Below are positions 26,127 to 35,819 of a stretch of DNA of 45,068 nt, piece by piece; the first letter of the stretch is position 1, and each line of letters opens with the position of its first letter. A program made the position numbers and the translations under genes. Source of the stretch: Haliea sp. E1-2-M8 (GTDB taxonomy: Bacteria > Pseudomonadota > Gammaproteobacteria > Pseudomonadales > Halieaceae); contig NZ_JAUTDR010000033.1 of the NCBI RefSeq assembly GCF_030649675.1, positions 1 to 45,068 on the forward strand, written 5' to 3'. A model generated the notes under the pieces. The model saw nothing but the letters and a program-made list of their open reading frames with translations. It had not been told where the DNA came from and made no database searches.

Positions 26127-26155
26127 TTTAACCCCGCGGACCGGTCGAGTATGAT
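26127..26155 (+). promoter_or_regulatory. Candidate dusB-fis promoter with GC-rich discriminator
   Basis: TTTAAC (26127-26132), a 17-base spacer and TATGAT (26150-26155) are followed directly by ACGCGCCC. A weak -35 with a GC-rich discriminator is the pattern of growth-rate and ppGpp-controlled promoters; the E. coli dusB-fis promoter is regulated that way. The transcript would start near 26162, about 30 bases before the preferred dusB ATG. Confidence 0.55.
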
Positions 26156-26192
26156 ACGCGCCCTCTTGGAACGACCAACCCGGGCACTCGTA

Positions 26193-27179
26193 ATGCTGCA
26201 AATCGGGCCCTACAAGCTGTCCAACCCCGTGGCCCTGGCGCCCATGGCGGGCGTGACTGACCTGCCATTGCGGCAGCTCTGCGCCAGGCTGGGGGCGGGA
26301 TTGGTGGTGTCGGAAATGGTCAACGCCAATCCGCGCCTGCGCGACACCGCCAAGACCCGGCTGCGCACCCGTCACGACGCCGAAATCGAACCCCGCTCGG
26401 TACAGATCGCCGGCAATGACCCCCTGCAGATGGCCGCGGCCGCCCGCTACAACGTGGCGCTGGGCGCGCAGATCATCGACATCAACATGGGCTGTCCGGC
26501 GAAGAAGGTCTGCCGCAAGGCGGCGGGATCTGCTCTGCTGGCCGATGAAGCACTGGTCCAGGCCATCCTCGAGGCGGTAGTTGCGGCGGTAGCGGTTCCC
26601 GTTACCCTGAAGATTCGCACCGGTTCGACGCCGGTGGCGCGCAACGGCGTCAGCATCGCCCGCATTGCCGAGGATGCCGGCATTGCAGCCCTGGCGGTAC
26701 ACGGCCGCACCCGGGCCTGCGCCTTTCGCGGAGATGCGGAATACGACACCATCGCTGCCATTGTGGCGGCCACGGATTTCCCGGTGCTTGCCAACGGCGA
26801 TATCGACTCCGCGGAAAAGGCGGAGGCCGTAATGCGCTACACCGGCGCCGCCGGCGTCATGATCGGCCGCGCCGCCCAGGGCCGACCCTGGCTTTGCGGC
26901 CAGATTGCCACCCGGCTGGCTACCGGCTTCACCCCGCCGGAGCCGGATATCGGGCAGCAGCTGGCAACGCTGCACGCTCACATCAGCGCCCTGCACGTCT
27001 TTTACGGTGAGTTCATGGGCCCGCGCATCGCCCGCAAGCATGTGGGCTGGTTCCTGCAACAGCACCCCGGGCTTGTGGAATGCCGGCAAGCCTTCAACAG
27101 CCTGACCGATAGCTGCGCACAACTGCGCATGATCGAACAACTGAATATGCGCGACAGCGCAAAGGACCTTGCCGCATGA
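26193..27179 (+). CDS. dusB: tRNA-dihydrouridine synthase B
   Basis: FMN enzyme that reduces uridine to dihydrouridine in tRNA. About 328 residues, with the FMN-binding [16 protein letters not shown] near the start, QIAGNDP, the catalytic cysteine in [20 protein letters not shown] (C101), [24 protein letters not shown], and the C-terminal [15 protein letters not shown] prefer the ATG at 26193. The upstream ATG at 26151 overlaps the -10 hexamer and adds 14 unconserved residues. It shares an ATGA overlap with fis, the standard dusB-fis pair. Confidence 0.95.
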   Translation: MLQIGPYKLSNPVALAPMAGVTDLPLRQLCARLGAGLVVSEMVNANPRLRDTAKTRLRTRHDAEIEPRSVQIAGNDPLQMAAAARYNVALGAQIIDINMGCPAKKVCRKAAGSALLADEALVQAILEAVVAAVAVPVTLKIRTGSTPVARNGVSIARIAEDAGIAALAVHGRTRACAFRGDAEYDTIAAIVAATDFPVLANGDIDSAEKAEAVMRYTGAAGVMIGRAAQGRPWLCGQIATRLATGFTPPEPDIGQQLATLHAHISALHVFYGEFMGPRIARKHVGWFLQQHPGLVECRQAFNSLTDSCAQLRMIEQLNMRDSAKDLAA

Positions 27180-27499
27180 CCCGGCCCGAGACACTGCAAT
27201 CCAAGTCAGCCACAGTTACCGCCATCGAAAACATTGGCAGCGACGACACTCCGGACCCGGAGCCCGGCAGCCACCTGCACGACGCGGTCACCCGCGCGGT
27301 CCGCAAATACCTGGACCAGCTGGACGGGCAGGCCACGTCGGGCTTCTACGATCTGGTGCTCTCCCAGGTGGAAGCGCCCCTGCTGCGGGAGGTCATGCAG
27401 CACACCCGCAACAACCAGACCCGCGCGTCACAAATGCTGGGGCTGAACCGCGGCACCTTGCGCAAGAAACTCAAGCAATACAACCTTCTCTCCGACTAA
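27176..27499 (+). CDS. fis: Nucleoid-associated DNA-binding protein Fis
   Basis: Small dimeric DNA-bending protein that activates rRNA promoters and organises the nucleoid in fast growth. The 107-residue protein ends in the conserved four-helix core and helix-turn-helix: [20 protein letters not shown], then [16 protein letters not shown]. The N-terminal 30 residues are variable and rich in Ser, Thr, Pro and Asp, slightly longer than in E. coli (98). The ATG overlaps the dusB stop as ATGA, so expression is coupled. The rrn promoter at the left edge of the window is a natural target, though no Fis sites were assigned. Confidence 0.97.
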   Translation: MTRPETLQSKSATVTAIENIGSDDTPDPEPGSHLHDAVTRAVRKYLDQLDGQATSGFYDLVLSQVEAPLLREVMQHTRNNQTRASQMLGLNRGTLRKKLKQYNLLSD

Positions 27500-27522
27500 A
27501 GCTGACAGGCACCCCCAAACCC

Positions 27523-29097
<1,575 letters not shown>

Positions 29098-29110
29098 ATC
29101 CGGGGGCAAG

Positions 29111-30394
29111 ATGAAGGTACTGATCATCGGCAGCGGTGGCCGCGAACACGCGCTGGCCTGGAAAGCGGCCCAGGCCGCGGGCGTGGAGCAGGTCTACGTG
29201 GCGCCGGGCAATGCCGGCACCGCCACCGAGCCCGGCGTGCAGAACGTCGCCATGGATACCATGGATTTCCCGGGCCTTGCGGCCTTCGCTGAGGAGCAGG
29301 GCGTCGGCCTGACCATTGTCGGCCCCGAGGCGCCGCTGGTCGGGGGCGTGGTGGACTACTTCAGTGAGCGCGGGCTGCGCTGTTTTGGCCCGCGCCAGGG
29401 CGCCGCCCAACTCGAGGGCTCCAAGGCATTTACCAAGGACTTTCTCGCCCGGCACCATATTCCCACCGGCGCCTATGGCAACTTCACCGAGCTGGAGCCG
29501 GCGCTGGCCTACCTGCGGGCGCAGGGCGCCCCGATCGTGGTCAAGGCGGACGGCCTGGCGGCGGGCAAGGGTGTCATTGTCGCCGAGACCCTGGAGCAGG
29601 CTGAGGCCGCCGTTACTGACATGCTGGCCGGCAATGCTTTTGGCGAGGCCGGCTGCCGGGTCGTGATCGAGGAATTCCTCGAGGGCGAGGAGGCGAGTTT
29701 CATTGTGATGGTGGACGGCGAGCACGTGCTGCCGATGGCCACCAGCCAGGACCACAAGCGCATCGGCGACGGCGACACCGGCCCCAACACCGGTGGCATG
29801 GGCGCCTACTCACCGGCCCCGGTGGTCACCGATGCGGTCTATCAGCGGGTCATGGATGAAATCATCCTGCCCACCGTCCGCGGCATGGCGGCCGAGGGCA
29901 ACGCCTACACCGGCTTCCTCTATGCCGGGCTGATGATCTCGCCCCGGGGCGAGCCGAAGGTGATCGAGTACAACTGTCGCTTCGGCGACCCGGAGACCCA
30001 GCCCATCATGCTGCGTCTGCGGTCCGACCTGGTAGCCCTGTGCAACGCCGCCCTGGACGGCCAGCTCGACCAGACCAGCGTCGACTGGGACCCGCGCTGC
30101 GCCATCGGCGTGGTACTGGCCGCCGGCGGCTACCCCGGCGCCTACGGCAAGGGTTTCCCGATCCAGGGCCTCGACAGCATCCTGCCGGAAGAGGTGAAGG
30201 TGTTCCATGCCGGCACCGCGCTGGAGGGCGACACTGTGGTCACCAGCGGCGGCCGGGTGCTCTGTGTGACCGCACTGGGGGCTGACATCGCCCGCGCCCA
30301 GCGCAGTTGCTACCAGGCCGCCGCGCAGATCAGCTGGGATGGGATGACCCTGCGGCGGGACATTGGTTGGCGGGCGCTGGCGCGCTATAGTTAA
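29111..30394 (+). CDS. purD: Phosphoribosylamine-glycine ligase
   Basis: Second step of purine synthesis, joining glycine to phosphoribosylamine with ATP. The 427-residue ATP-grasp protein begins [18 protein letters not shown] and contains [60 protein letters not shown] and [15 protein letters not shown] in the expected order. The ATG at 29111 gives the family start exactly. coq7 starts 28 bases downstream in the same direction. Confidence 0.98.
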   Translation: MKVLIIGSGGREHALAWKAAQAAGVEQVYVAPGNAGTATEPGVQNVAMDTMDFPGLAAFAEEQGVGLTIVGPEAPLVGGVVDYFSERGLRCFGPRQGAAQLEGSKAFTKDFLARHHIPTGAYGNFTELEPALAYLRAQGAPIVVKADGLAAGKGVIVAETLEQAEAAVTDMLAGNAFGEAGCRVVIEEFLEGEEASFIVMVDGEHVLPMATSQDHKRIGDGDTGPNTGGMGAYSPAPVVTDAVYQRVMDEIILPTVRGMAAEGNAYTGFLYAGLMISPRGEPKVIEYNCRFGDPETQPIMLRLRSDLVALCNAALDGQLDQTSVDWDPRCAIGVVLAAGGYPGAYGKGFPIQGLDSILPEEVKVFHAGTALEGDTVVTSGGRVLCVTALGADIARAQRSCYQAAAQISWDGMTLRRDIGWRALARYS

Positions 30395-30422
30395 AGCCTG
30401 TGCCACCGCTGAGGTTACCGAG

Positions 30423-31067
30423 ATGAGAACCCGCCAACTGACATTGCTGGACCGCCTGCTGGCCGAAGCCGACACGGTGTTGCGCACCTTGCACAACCGC
30501 GGTCAGCCCGCCAGCCGCCAATCTCCGGCGGCAGGACACCGCGACAGTACTTTCAGTGACAGCCAGCGACGCCACATCGCCGGCCTGATGCGGGTCAACC
30601 ATACCGGTGAGGTCTGCGCCCAGGCCCTGTACCAGGGTCAGGCACTGACCGCCAAGCTGCCCGAAGTGCGGGAAGAGATGCGCGACGCCGCGCGCGAGGA
30701 AGAGGACCACCTGGCCTGGTGCGTCGAGCGCCTGCGGGAGCTCGACAGCCGCCCCAGCCACCTGAACCCGGCCTGGTATGGCCTCTCCTTCCTGCTGGGC
30801 GCCGGCGCCGGCGCCGTAGGTGACAAGTGGAGCCTGGGCTTTGTGGCCGCCACCGAGGAGCGGGTGTGCCGACACCTGAAGGACCACCTGAAACAGTTGC
30901 CCATCGATGACCGCAAGTCCCAGCTGATTCTGCAGCAGATGCTGGCGGACGAGGAACGGCACGGGGAAAATGCCCTCGCCGCGGGCGGCGCTGACCTGCC
31001 CGCGCCGGTCAAGGAGCTGATGGGCGCGGTATCGAAACTGATGACCCGCAGCAGCTACTACCTGTAG
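30423..31067 (+). CDS. coq7: 3-demethoxyubiquinol 3-hydroxylase (Coq7)
   Basis: Di-iron monooxygenase for the last hydroxylation of ubiquinone. The 214-residue protein has the carboxylate ligand set of the family: E63 in [16 protein letters not shown]93xxH96 in [10 protein letters not shown]145 in ATEERV, and E177xxH180 in [11 protein letters not shown] hydrophobic, glycine-rich middle segment ([20 protein letters not shown]) attaches it to the membrane. The ATG at 30423 follows GAGG by about 8 bases. The stop codon TAG (31065-31067) lies inside the first element of the adjoining REP cluster. Confidence 0.96.
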   Translation: MRTRQLTLLDRLLAEADTVLRTLHNRGQPASRQSPAAGHRDSTFSDSQRRHIAGLMRVNHTGEVCAQALYQGQALTAKLPEVREEMRDAAREEEDHLAWCVERLRELDSRPSHLNPAWYGLSFLLGAGAGAVGDKWSLGFVAATEERVCRHLKDHLKQLPIDDRKSQLILQQMLADEERHGENALAAGGADLPAPVKELMGAVSKLMTRSSYYL

Positions 31068-31217
31068 GAGCCCGCTCTGCGGGCGATCATTGTAGGCGCC
31101 CACTCTGTAGGCGATGGACCCGGCGATTGACCCCAAAAAATCGCTCGCAGAGCGAGCTCCCACGTGGGAGCGCGGTCCCCGCGCGAAGAGACTTTCGCTC
31201 GCGGAGCGAGCTCCTAC
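31064..31217. repeat. REP cluster between coq7 and the OsmC-like gene
   Basis: Five related palindromic elements: 31064-31088 (GTAGGAGC...GCGATC, +), a decayed copy at 31092-31115 (+), 31140-31163 (inverted), 31164-31186 (+, GTGGGAGC...GCGCGA) and 31193-31217 (inverted). Each has the GTAGGAGC or GTGGGAGC head, a short hairpin and a GCGA tail, the layout of Pseudomonas-type REPs. The elements differ in hairpin sequence, so they look like separate insertions rather than a recent tandem expansion. The cluster lies between two converging genes. Confidence 0.88.
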
Positions 31218-31233
31218 GTGTTGGGACTAGCCC

Positions 31234-31659
31234 TCAAGGCAGAAACTCCACGGCTTCGAAACTGTGGCTCATTGCCACCCCGGCAGCACCCAGCATGATT
31301 GATGCTGAGCAGTATTTTTCCGCTGACAGCTCCACCGCCCGCTGCACCTGTTTTTCCTTCAGACCCGCGCCTGTTACCACAAAGTGCAGGTGAATTTTGG
31401 TAAACACCGCCGGCACTGCGTCCGCGCGCTCGGCCGCAATCTCCACCCGGCAGTCCACAACCTGCTGGCGGGATTTCTGCAGCATCGCCATCACATCGAA
31501 AGACGCGCAGCCGCCCACACCCAGCAACAGCATTTCCATGGGTCGTGGGCCCAGGTTGCGGCCGCCATGATCCGGTGGCCCGTCCATCACCACGCTGTGA
31601 CCACTGCCGGACTCCCCCAGGAACATGGCGCCGTCGACCCACTTGACCGTTACCTGCAT
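31234..31659 (-). CDS. OsmC/YhfA-family protein
   Basis: 141 residues of the OsmC/Ohr-like fold. Both redox cysteines of the superfamily are present, in LLGVGGCASFDVM and LSAEKYCSASIML, so thiol peroxidase activity on organic peroxides is possible; the YhfA subgroup's physiological substrate is not known to me. The ATG at 31659 is preceded by ACAGGG; the longer frame to 31701 is unconserved. It is divergent from vfr, mirroring the crp-yhfA arrangement of E. coli and the corresponding OsmC/vfr pair of Pseudomonas. Confidence 0.9.
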   Translation of the reverse strand: MQVTVKWVDGAMFLGESGSGHSVVMDGPPDHGGRNLGPRPMEMLLLGVGGCASFDVMAMLQKSRQQVVDCRVEIAAERADAVPAVFTKIHLHFVVTGAGLKEKQVQRAVELSAEKYCSASIMLGAAGVAMSHSFEAVEFLP

Positions 31660-31778
31660 TGCCCTGTATCCCCATATTTGATCAGGCGCCGAGCTTAGCA
31701 TAGCGGTTTGCGTTTTACTTGAGGTGGGCGTGCGGTACCATTGTTTGCCTGGTTTGCAGGCGGAAGGGAGACTGCTGA

Positions 31779-32423
31779 ATGCTGAAGCCGCACATCACCA
31801 ACACCATACCCAATGTGGAAAATTTTCTCCGCCACTGCAATCGGCGGGCGTACCGCTCCAAGCACGTAATCCTCGAAGAAGGTGCCGACAGCGACTTCCT
31901 CTATCTGATCCTGGAAGGGTCCGTGTCGGTGATGCTGCAGGACGAAAATGATCCCGAGCACATGATGGTAGTGAGTTATCTCAACCCCGGCGACTTCTTC
32001 GGCGAAATGGGTCTGTTTGGCGCGAAGGAGGAAGTGCGCAGCGCGATGGTGGTGGCGCGGGAACAATGCGAGGTCGCCGAGATCTCCTACGAACGCTTTC
32101 ACCAGATTCGCAGCCAGTTCCCCGATATCCTTTTCGCCATCGCCAGGCAGATGGGTATCCGCCTGCGCCAGACTACCCGCAAACTTAAAGACCTGGCATT
32201 CGTCGATGTCTCCGGGCGTATTGCCCACACCCTGCTGGATCTGTGCAAGCAACCGGATGCAATGACCCATCCCGAGGGCATGCAGATAAAGGTAACCCGT
32301 CAGGAATTGGGCAAGATTGTCGGCTGTTCCCGGGAGATGGCGGGGCGAGTGCTGAAGACCCTGGAGGAAGAAGGGCTGGTATCCGTTTCCGGCAAGACCA
32401 TGGTGGTCCTGGGCACCCGGTAG
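31779..32423 (+). CDS. vfr: cAMP-responsive global regulator of the Vfr/CRP type
   Basis: Transcription factor that binds cAMP and acts on many promoters. The 214-residue protein resembles Vfr over its full length. The cyclic-nucleotide domain (about 15-130) has the phosphate-binding cassette GDFFGEMGLFGAKEEVRSAM with E76, R87 and S88. The dimer helix has LRQTTRKLKDLAF, and the C-terminal winged helix has VTRQELGKIVGCSREMAGRV (about 172-191). It ends GKTMVVLGTR as in Vfr. The ATG follows AAGGGAG by about 8 bases. Its TAG stop is the first bases of the downstream REPIN array. Confidence 0.95.
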   Translation: MLKPHITNTIPNVENFLRHCNRRAYRSKHVILEEGADSDFLYLILEGSVSVMLQDENDPEHMMVVSYLNPGDFFGEMGLFGAKEEVRSAMVVAREQCEVAEISYERFHQIRSQFPDILFAIARQMGIRLRQTTRKLKDLAFVDVSGRIAHTLLDLCKQPDAMTHPEGMQIKVTRQELGKIVGCSREMAGRVLKTLEEEGLVSVSGKTMVVLGTR

Positions 32424-32644
32424 GAGCCGGCTCCGCGGGCGATCGCGCAGGGACTGCGCTCCTACAGATCACTCGGTGGGAGCTGGCTCCGCGGGCGATC
32501 GCGCAGGGACTGCGCTCCTACAGATCGCTCGGTGGGAGCCCGCTCCGCGGGCGATCGCGCAGGGACTGCGCTCCTACAGATCACTCGGTGGGAGCCCGCT
32601 CCGCGGGCGATCGCGCAGGGACTGCGCTCCTACAGATCATGCGG
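32420..32644. repeat. Tandem REPIN array: four 56-bp units between vfr and trpC
   Basis: Units begin at 32421, 32477, 32533 and 32589, exactly 56 bases apart. Each unit is an inverted pair of REP elements: a GGGAGC...GCGGGCGATC arm, then GATCGCGCAGGGACTGCGC followed by TCCTAC as the reverse arm, then a linker AGATCACTCGG. Differences are few: TAGGAGCCGG, TGGGAGCTGG, TGGGAGCCCG and TGGGAGCCCG at the head, and ACTC, GCTC, ACTC and ATGC in the linker. The first unit begins at the vfr stop and the last overlaps the trpC 3' end. No spacers, so not a CRISPR. Confidence 0.95.
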
Positions 32645-33445
32645 GGACGGGAAGAATAATTCCCGCAGCTTGTCGCCGGGCTCAGGGGCGCGCATAAATG
32701 CCTCGCCGACCAGAAAGCTGAACACCCCGGCGTCGCGCATCAGGGCCACATCCTCGGCAGTGTGAATACCGCTCTCCGTAACCACCACCCGATCTGCCGG
32801 AATATGAGGCAGCAGACCGAGGGTAGTCTGCAGTGAGGTCTCGAAGCTGTGCAGGTCGCGGTTGTTGATACCCAGCAGCGGTGTATCCAATTCCAGCGCG
32901 CGCTCCAGCTCAATACGGTCGTGCACTTCCACCAGCACATCGAGGCCATACTCGGCGGCGGCGGCCGCCAGTTCCTGCATCTGCCGATCCTCCAACGCGG
33001 CAGCGATCAACAGCACCGCATCGGCGCCGATCGCCCGGGCCTCCAGCACCTGCCAGACATCGACAGTAAAATCCTTGCGCAAAACCGGCAGGTCGCAGGC
33101 ACCGCGCGCTTCCTGTAGATAGGCGTTCGCGCCCTGGAAAAAATCCACGTCGGTCAGTACCGAAAGACAGGTGGCACCGCCACGCTGGTAGCTCTCCGCA
33201 ATCTGCCCCGGCTGGAAATCCTCGCGAATCACGCCCTGGCTGGGCGAGGCCTTCTTGACCTCCGCGATCACCGCCGGCTGGGACTGCGCCACCTGCCGCC
33301 GCAGCGCAGCGGCAAATCCGCGTGTCGCGGACTGTTCGCTGATGCGGGATTCCAGGTCCGCCAGCGACTGTTTTGCCCTGCCCTCGGCAACTTCTTCCTG
33401 TTTGCGCGCCAGAATGCGGCGCAGAATGGTGGATACCGCGCTCAT
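32630..33445 (-). CDS. trpC: Indole-3-glycerol phosphate synthase
   Basis: Closes the indole ring in tryptophan synthesis. The 271-residue TIM-barrel protein has [16 protein letters not shown] at the start, the catalytic Lys in [61 protein letters not shown] and [12 protein letters not shown], all typical. The ATG overlaps the trpD stop as TGATG. The last residues (HDL) and the stop codon are encoded by the outermost REPIN unit, so the original 3' end has probably been rewritten by the repeat. It is monofunctional; no trpF domain is attached. Confidence 0.97.
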   Translation of the reverse strand: MSAVSTILRRILARKQEEVAEGRAKQSLADLESRISEQSATRGFAAALRRQVAQSQPAVIAEVKKASPSQGVIREDFQPGQIAESYQRGGATCLSVLTDVDFFQGANAYLQEARGACDLPVLRKDFTVDVWQVLEARAIGADAVLLIAAALEDRQMQELAAAAAEYGLDVLVEVHDRIELERALELDTPLLGINNRDLHSFETSLQTTLGLLPHIPADRVVVTESGIHTAEDVALMRDAGVFSFLVGEAFMRAPEPGDKLRELFFPSPHDL

Positions 33446-34491
33446 CAGCCGTGTCCCCCGCTGCTCATCATCTGGGTGAAGCTGACAAACTCCCTGAGCT
33501 TCTCCATGGCCTGGCCAGTGGCAATGAGATCATCCGCCAGCGCGACGCCGTCGGCAATGGTGGCTGCGAGGCCGGCGACATAGATGGTGGCACCGGCGTT
33601 GAGCACGATCATGGCCGCGGCCTTGCGGGCCAGCTCGCTGTCGCTGCGGCCCAGGGCGGCGCGGATAAGCGCGGCTGACTCGGCGGCACTATTGACCGCA
33701 AGACCTTCCAGATCCTGCCGCGCCAGCCCGAAATCCTCGGGCGTGATGCAATAGCTGGACACGGTGCCGCGGACCAACTCGGCGACCTCGGTGCTGCCAC
33801 TGATGGTAATTTCGTCGAGGCCACCTTCACCGTGCACCACCAGTGCATGTTCACTGCCCAGCACTTTCAACACTTCAGCCAGCGGCTGGCACAGGGCGGG
33901 ATCGAATACCCCAACGAGCTGGCGCTTGACGCCGGCGGGGTTGGTCAGTGGCCCCAGCACATTGAAGATCGTGCGCATGCCAAGTTCCCGGCGTGGGCCG
34001 ACGGCGTGGCGCATTGCCGAGTGGTGCGCGGGGGCAAACATGAACCCCATGCCCACGCTGTCGATGCTGCGGGCCACCTGGACGGGGCTCAGGTCCATGG
34101 GCACGCCCAGCTCTTCCAGCAGGTCAGAGCTGCCGGAGGTGCTGGAAACCGAACGGTTGCCATGTTTCGCCACCCGGGCTCCCGCCGCCGCCACCACAAA
34201 GGTCGCCGCGGTGGACACATTGAACAGGTTGGCGCCGTCGCCACCCGTGCCCACCAGGTCCACCAGATGCGGCCCGGAGACCGCAACCGGTGTCGCCAGC
34301 TCGCGCATCACCTGGGCGGCCCCGGCGATTTCCTCAACGGTTTCGCCCTTCATCCGCAGCGCCACCAGGAAGGCGCCGATCTGGGCGTCCGAGGCCCCGC
34401 CGGACATCACCGTCGTCATCACTGCGGCCATTTCATCCCGGCTCAAACCCTGCATTTCCACCAGCCGCGCCAGTGCCTGTTGCATGTTCAT
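33445..34491 (-). CDS. trpD: Anthranilate phosphoribosyltransferase
   Basis: Adds phosphoribose to anthranilate. The 348-residue protein has the helical N-terminal domain, the [20 protein letters not shown] phosphoribosyl-diphosphate site, [20 protein letters not shown], the [20 protein letters not shown] stretch and [11 protein letters not shown]. It is a separate polypeptide, not fused to trpG. The ATG overlaps the trpG stop, and its own stop overlaps the trpC start, both as TGATG, so trpG-trpD-trpC is a tightly coupled unit. Confidence 0.98.
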   Translation of the reverse strand: MNMQQALARLVEMQGLSRDEMAAVMTTVMSGGASDAQIGAFLVALRMKGETVEEIAGAAQVMRELATPVAVSGPHLVDLVGTGGDGANLFNVSTAATFVVAAAGARVAKHGNRSVSSTSGSSDLLEELGVPMDLSPVQVARSIDSVGMGFMFAPAHHSAMRHAVGPRRELGMRTIFNVLGPLTNPAGVKRQLVGVFDPALCQPLAEVLKVLGSEHALVVHGEGGLDEITISGSTEVAELVRGTVSSYCITPEDFGLARQDLEGLAVNSAAESAALIRAALGRSDSELARKAAAMIVLNAGATIYVAGLAATIADGVALADDLIATGQAMEKLREFVSFTQMMSSGGHG

Positions 34492-35084
34492 CAGCGCGCC
34501 TCCAGCTCGAGAAAGTTACGCAGTAAATCGTGACCGTGTGCAGTGAGGATGGATTCCGGATGGAACTGCACCCCCTCCACCGCCAGTTCGCGATGCCGCA
34601 AACCCATGATCTCATCCATCTCGCCGTCCCCGGTTTCGGTCCAGGCAGTTATTTCCAGGCACTCTGGCAAGCCGTCCCGCGCCACTATCAGGCTGTGGTA
34701 GCGGGTGGCCTCGAAAGGCTGGCTCAAACCCCGGAACACCCCCTGCCCCCGATGGTGGATCAGGGAGGTTTTGCCGTGCATCACCTGGCGCGCGCGCACC
34801 ACCTGCCCGCCGTAGACCTGGCCGATGCTCTGCATGCCCAGGCACACGCCGAGGATCGGCAATTTGCCGGCGTACTCGGCGATCACCGCCATGGAGATGC
34901 CCGCCTCATTGGGCGTGCAGGGTCCCGGGGAGATAACGATGCGCTCCGGCGCCAGCGCCGGGATGTCCGCAACGGCGATTTCATCGTTGCGAACCACCCG
35001 TACTTCGGCCCCGAGCTCACCCAGATACTGCACGATATTCCAGGTGAAGGAGTCGTAGTTGTCGATCATGAGTATCCTGGACAT
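34491..35084 (-). CDS. trpG: Anthranilate synthase glutamine amidotransferase subunit
   Basis: Supplies ammonia from glutamine to TrpE. The 197-residue class I amidotransferase has [20 protein letters not shown] at the start, the oxyanion stretch [12 protein letters not shown], the catalytic Cys in [16 protein letters not shown], and the His-Glu pair in [14 protein letters not shown]. The ATG at 35084 follows AAAGG by about 6 bases; an ATG two codons upstream overlaps this ribosome site. A TrpG of this kind may also serve p-aminobenzoate synthase; the trp context favours tryptophan. Confidence 0.97.
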   Translation of the reverse strand: MSRILMIDNYDSFTWNIVQYLGELGAEVRVVRNDEIAVADIPALAPERIVISPGPCTPNEAGISMAVIAEYAGKLPILGVCLGMQSIGQVYGGQVVRARQVMHGKTSLIHHRGQGVFRGLSQPFEATRYHSLIVARDGLPECLEITAWTETGDGEMDEIMGLRHRELAVEGVQFHPESILTAHGHDLLRNFLELEAR

Positions 35085-35193
35085 AAACATCCTTTGGGCG
35101 AAGGAGCAGCAGGTCTGGGGGTTGGGAAAGATACCTGCTGAACCTTGCTGGCCCGCATCGGCGGCAAGGCGCGGGTCACGCAAAAAGGCTGCG

Positions 35194-35199
35194 ATTATA
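35194..35199 (-). promoter_or_regulatory. Extended -10 promoter element for trpGDC
   Basis: TGCTATAAT on the minus strand: a perfect TATAAT (complement of 35194-35199) with an extended TGn, about 110 bases before the trpG start. No good -35 is visible, which extended -10 promoters tolerate. The rest of the 195-base gap (35085-35279) contains no leader peptide with tandem Trp codons that I can see. Confidence 0.55.
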
Positions 35200-35279
35200 G
35201 CATGCAGTGGTTCTTGACCGTCTACCGGGTTCTCGGTTGCAATACCTGGCGACCCCAGCCGGACAAGGCGTGTTCGCTG

Positions 35280-35819
35280 CTACAAAGTCAGCCCGGCATC
35301 AGCCAGCGCCCGCTCCAGCACCTGCCTGGCGGCGTCATCAAAGAGCACGAAGCGCACCAGAGTGACCTGCTGCAGCTGGGGCAGCGCGGCTTTCAGTGCC
35401 CCCGCACAGACCGCGGCAGCCGCCTCTGCCGGGTAGCCGAAAGCGCCGGTGGAAATTGCCGGGAAAGCTAAACGGGCAATGGCGTTTTCCTCGGCCAGAC
35501 GCAAGGCGTTCTCGTAGCAGGCCGCGAGCAGGGCATCGGCGGGTTCATCGATCCCATGAATGGGCCCGAGACAGTGAATCACCCAGCGGTTGGGTAGGTT
35601 GTGCCCCCCGGTAATGACCGCCTCACCGGGTTCGATGGGTGCCAATGGCTGGCACTCCCGGGCCAGCCCGGGCCCCGCCGCACGGTGAATGGCCCCCGCC
35701 ACACCGCCGCCGGACATCAGTGCGGCGTTTGCGGCGTTGACCACCGCGTCGACATCCGGCTGCCGGACGATATCACCGGTCACGCATTCAACGGTGACGG
35801 CTTGTTTCTCCGTGCTCAT
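35280..35819 (-). CDS. Macro-domain protein, probable O-acetyl-ADP-ribose deacetylase
   Basis: A single macro domain of 179 residues that should bind ADP-ribose and remove acetyl or ADP-ribosyl groups. The ligand loops are intact: [20 protein letters not shown], then [18 protein letters not shown] (the GGGV catalytic loop), [20 protein letters not shown] and [12 protein letters not shown]. This is the MacroD/YmdB-like subclass. The ATG at 35819 overlaps the trpE stop as ATGA, so it is translated coupled to trpE. It separates trpE from trpGDC. Nothing in the sequence ties its activity to tryptophan synthesis; the link may be shared expression only. Confidence 0.93.
   Translation of the reverse strand: MSTEKQAVTVECVTGDIVRQPDVDAVVNAANAALMSGGGVAGAIHRAAGPGLARECQPLAPIEPGEAVITGGHNLPNRWVIHCLGPIHGIDEPADALLAACYENALRLAEENAIARLAFPAISTGAFGYPAEAAAAVCAGALKAALPQLQQVTLVRFVLFDDAARQVLERALADAGLTL

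Noticed and set aside
24777-27194. 805-residue minus-strand ORF across accC, prmA and dusB
   Set aside because: Shadow over three conserved plus-strand genes; no motifs.
32420-32644. Possible CRISPR array
   Set aside because: Units are directly tandem with no variable spacers, each is a REP inverted pair, and no cas genes are present.
32243-32765. Several overlapping plus-strand ORFs with repeated [17 protein letters not shown]-type peptides
   Set aside because: They are translations of the 56-bp REPIN array. 56 is not a multiple of 3, so the same DNA is read in all frames; there is no ribosome site or conserved protein.
35085-35279. trp attenuator with leader peptide before trpG
   Set aside because: No short ORF with adjacent Trp codons and no hairpin followed by a T-run was visible.
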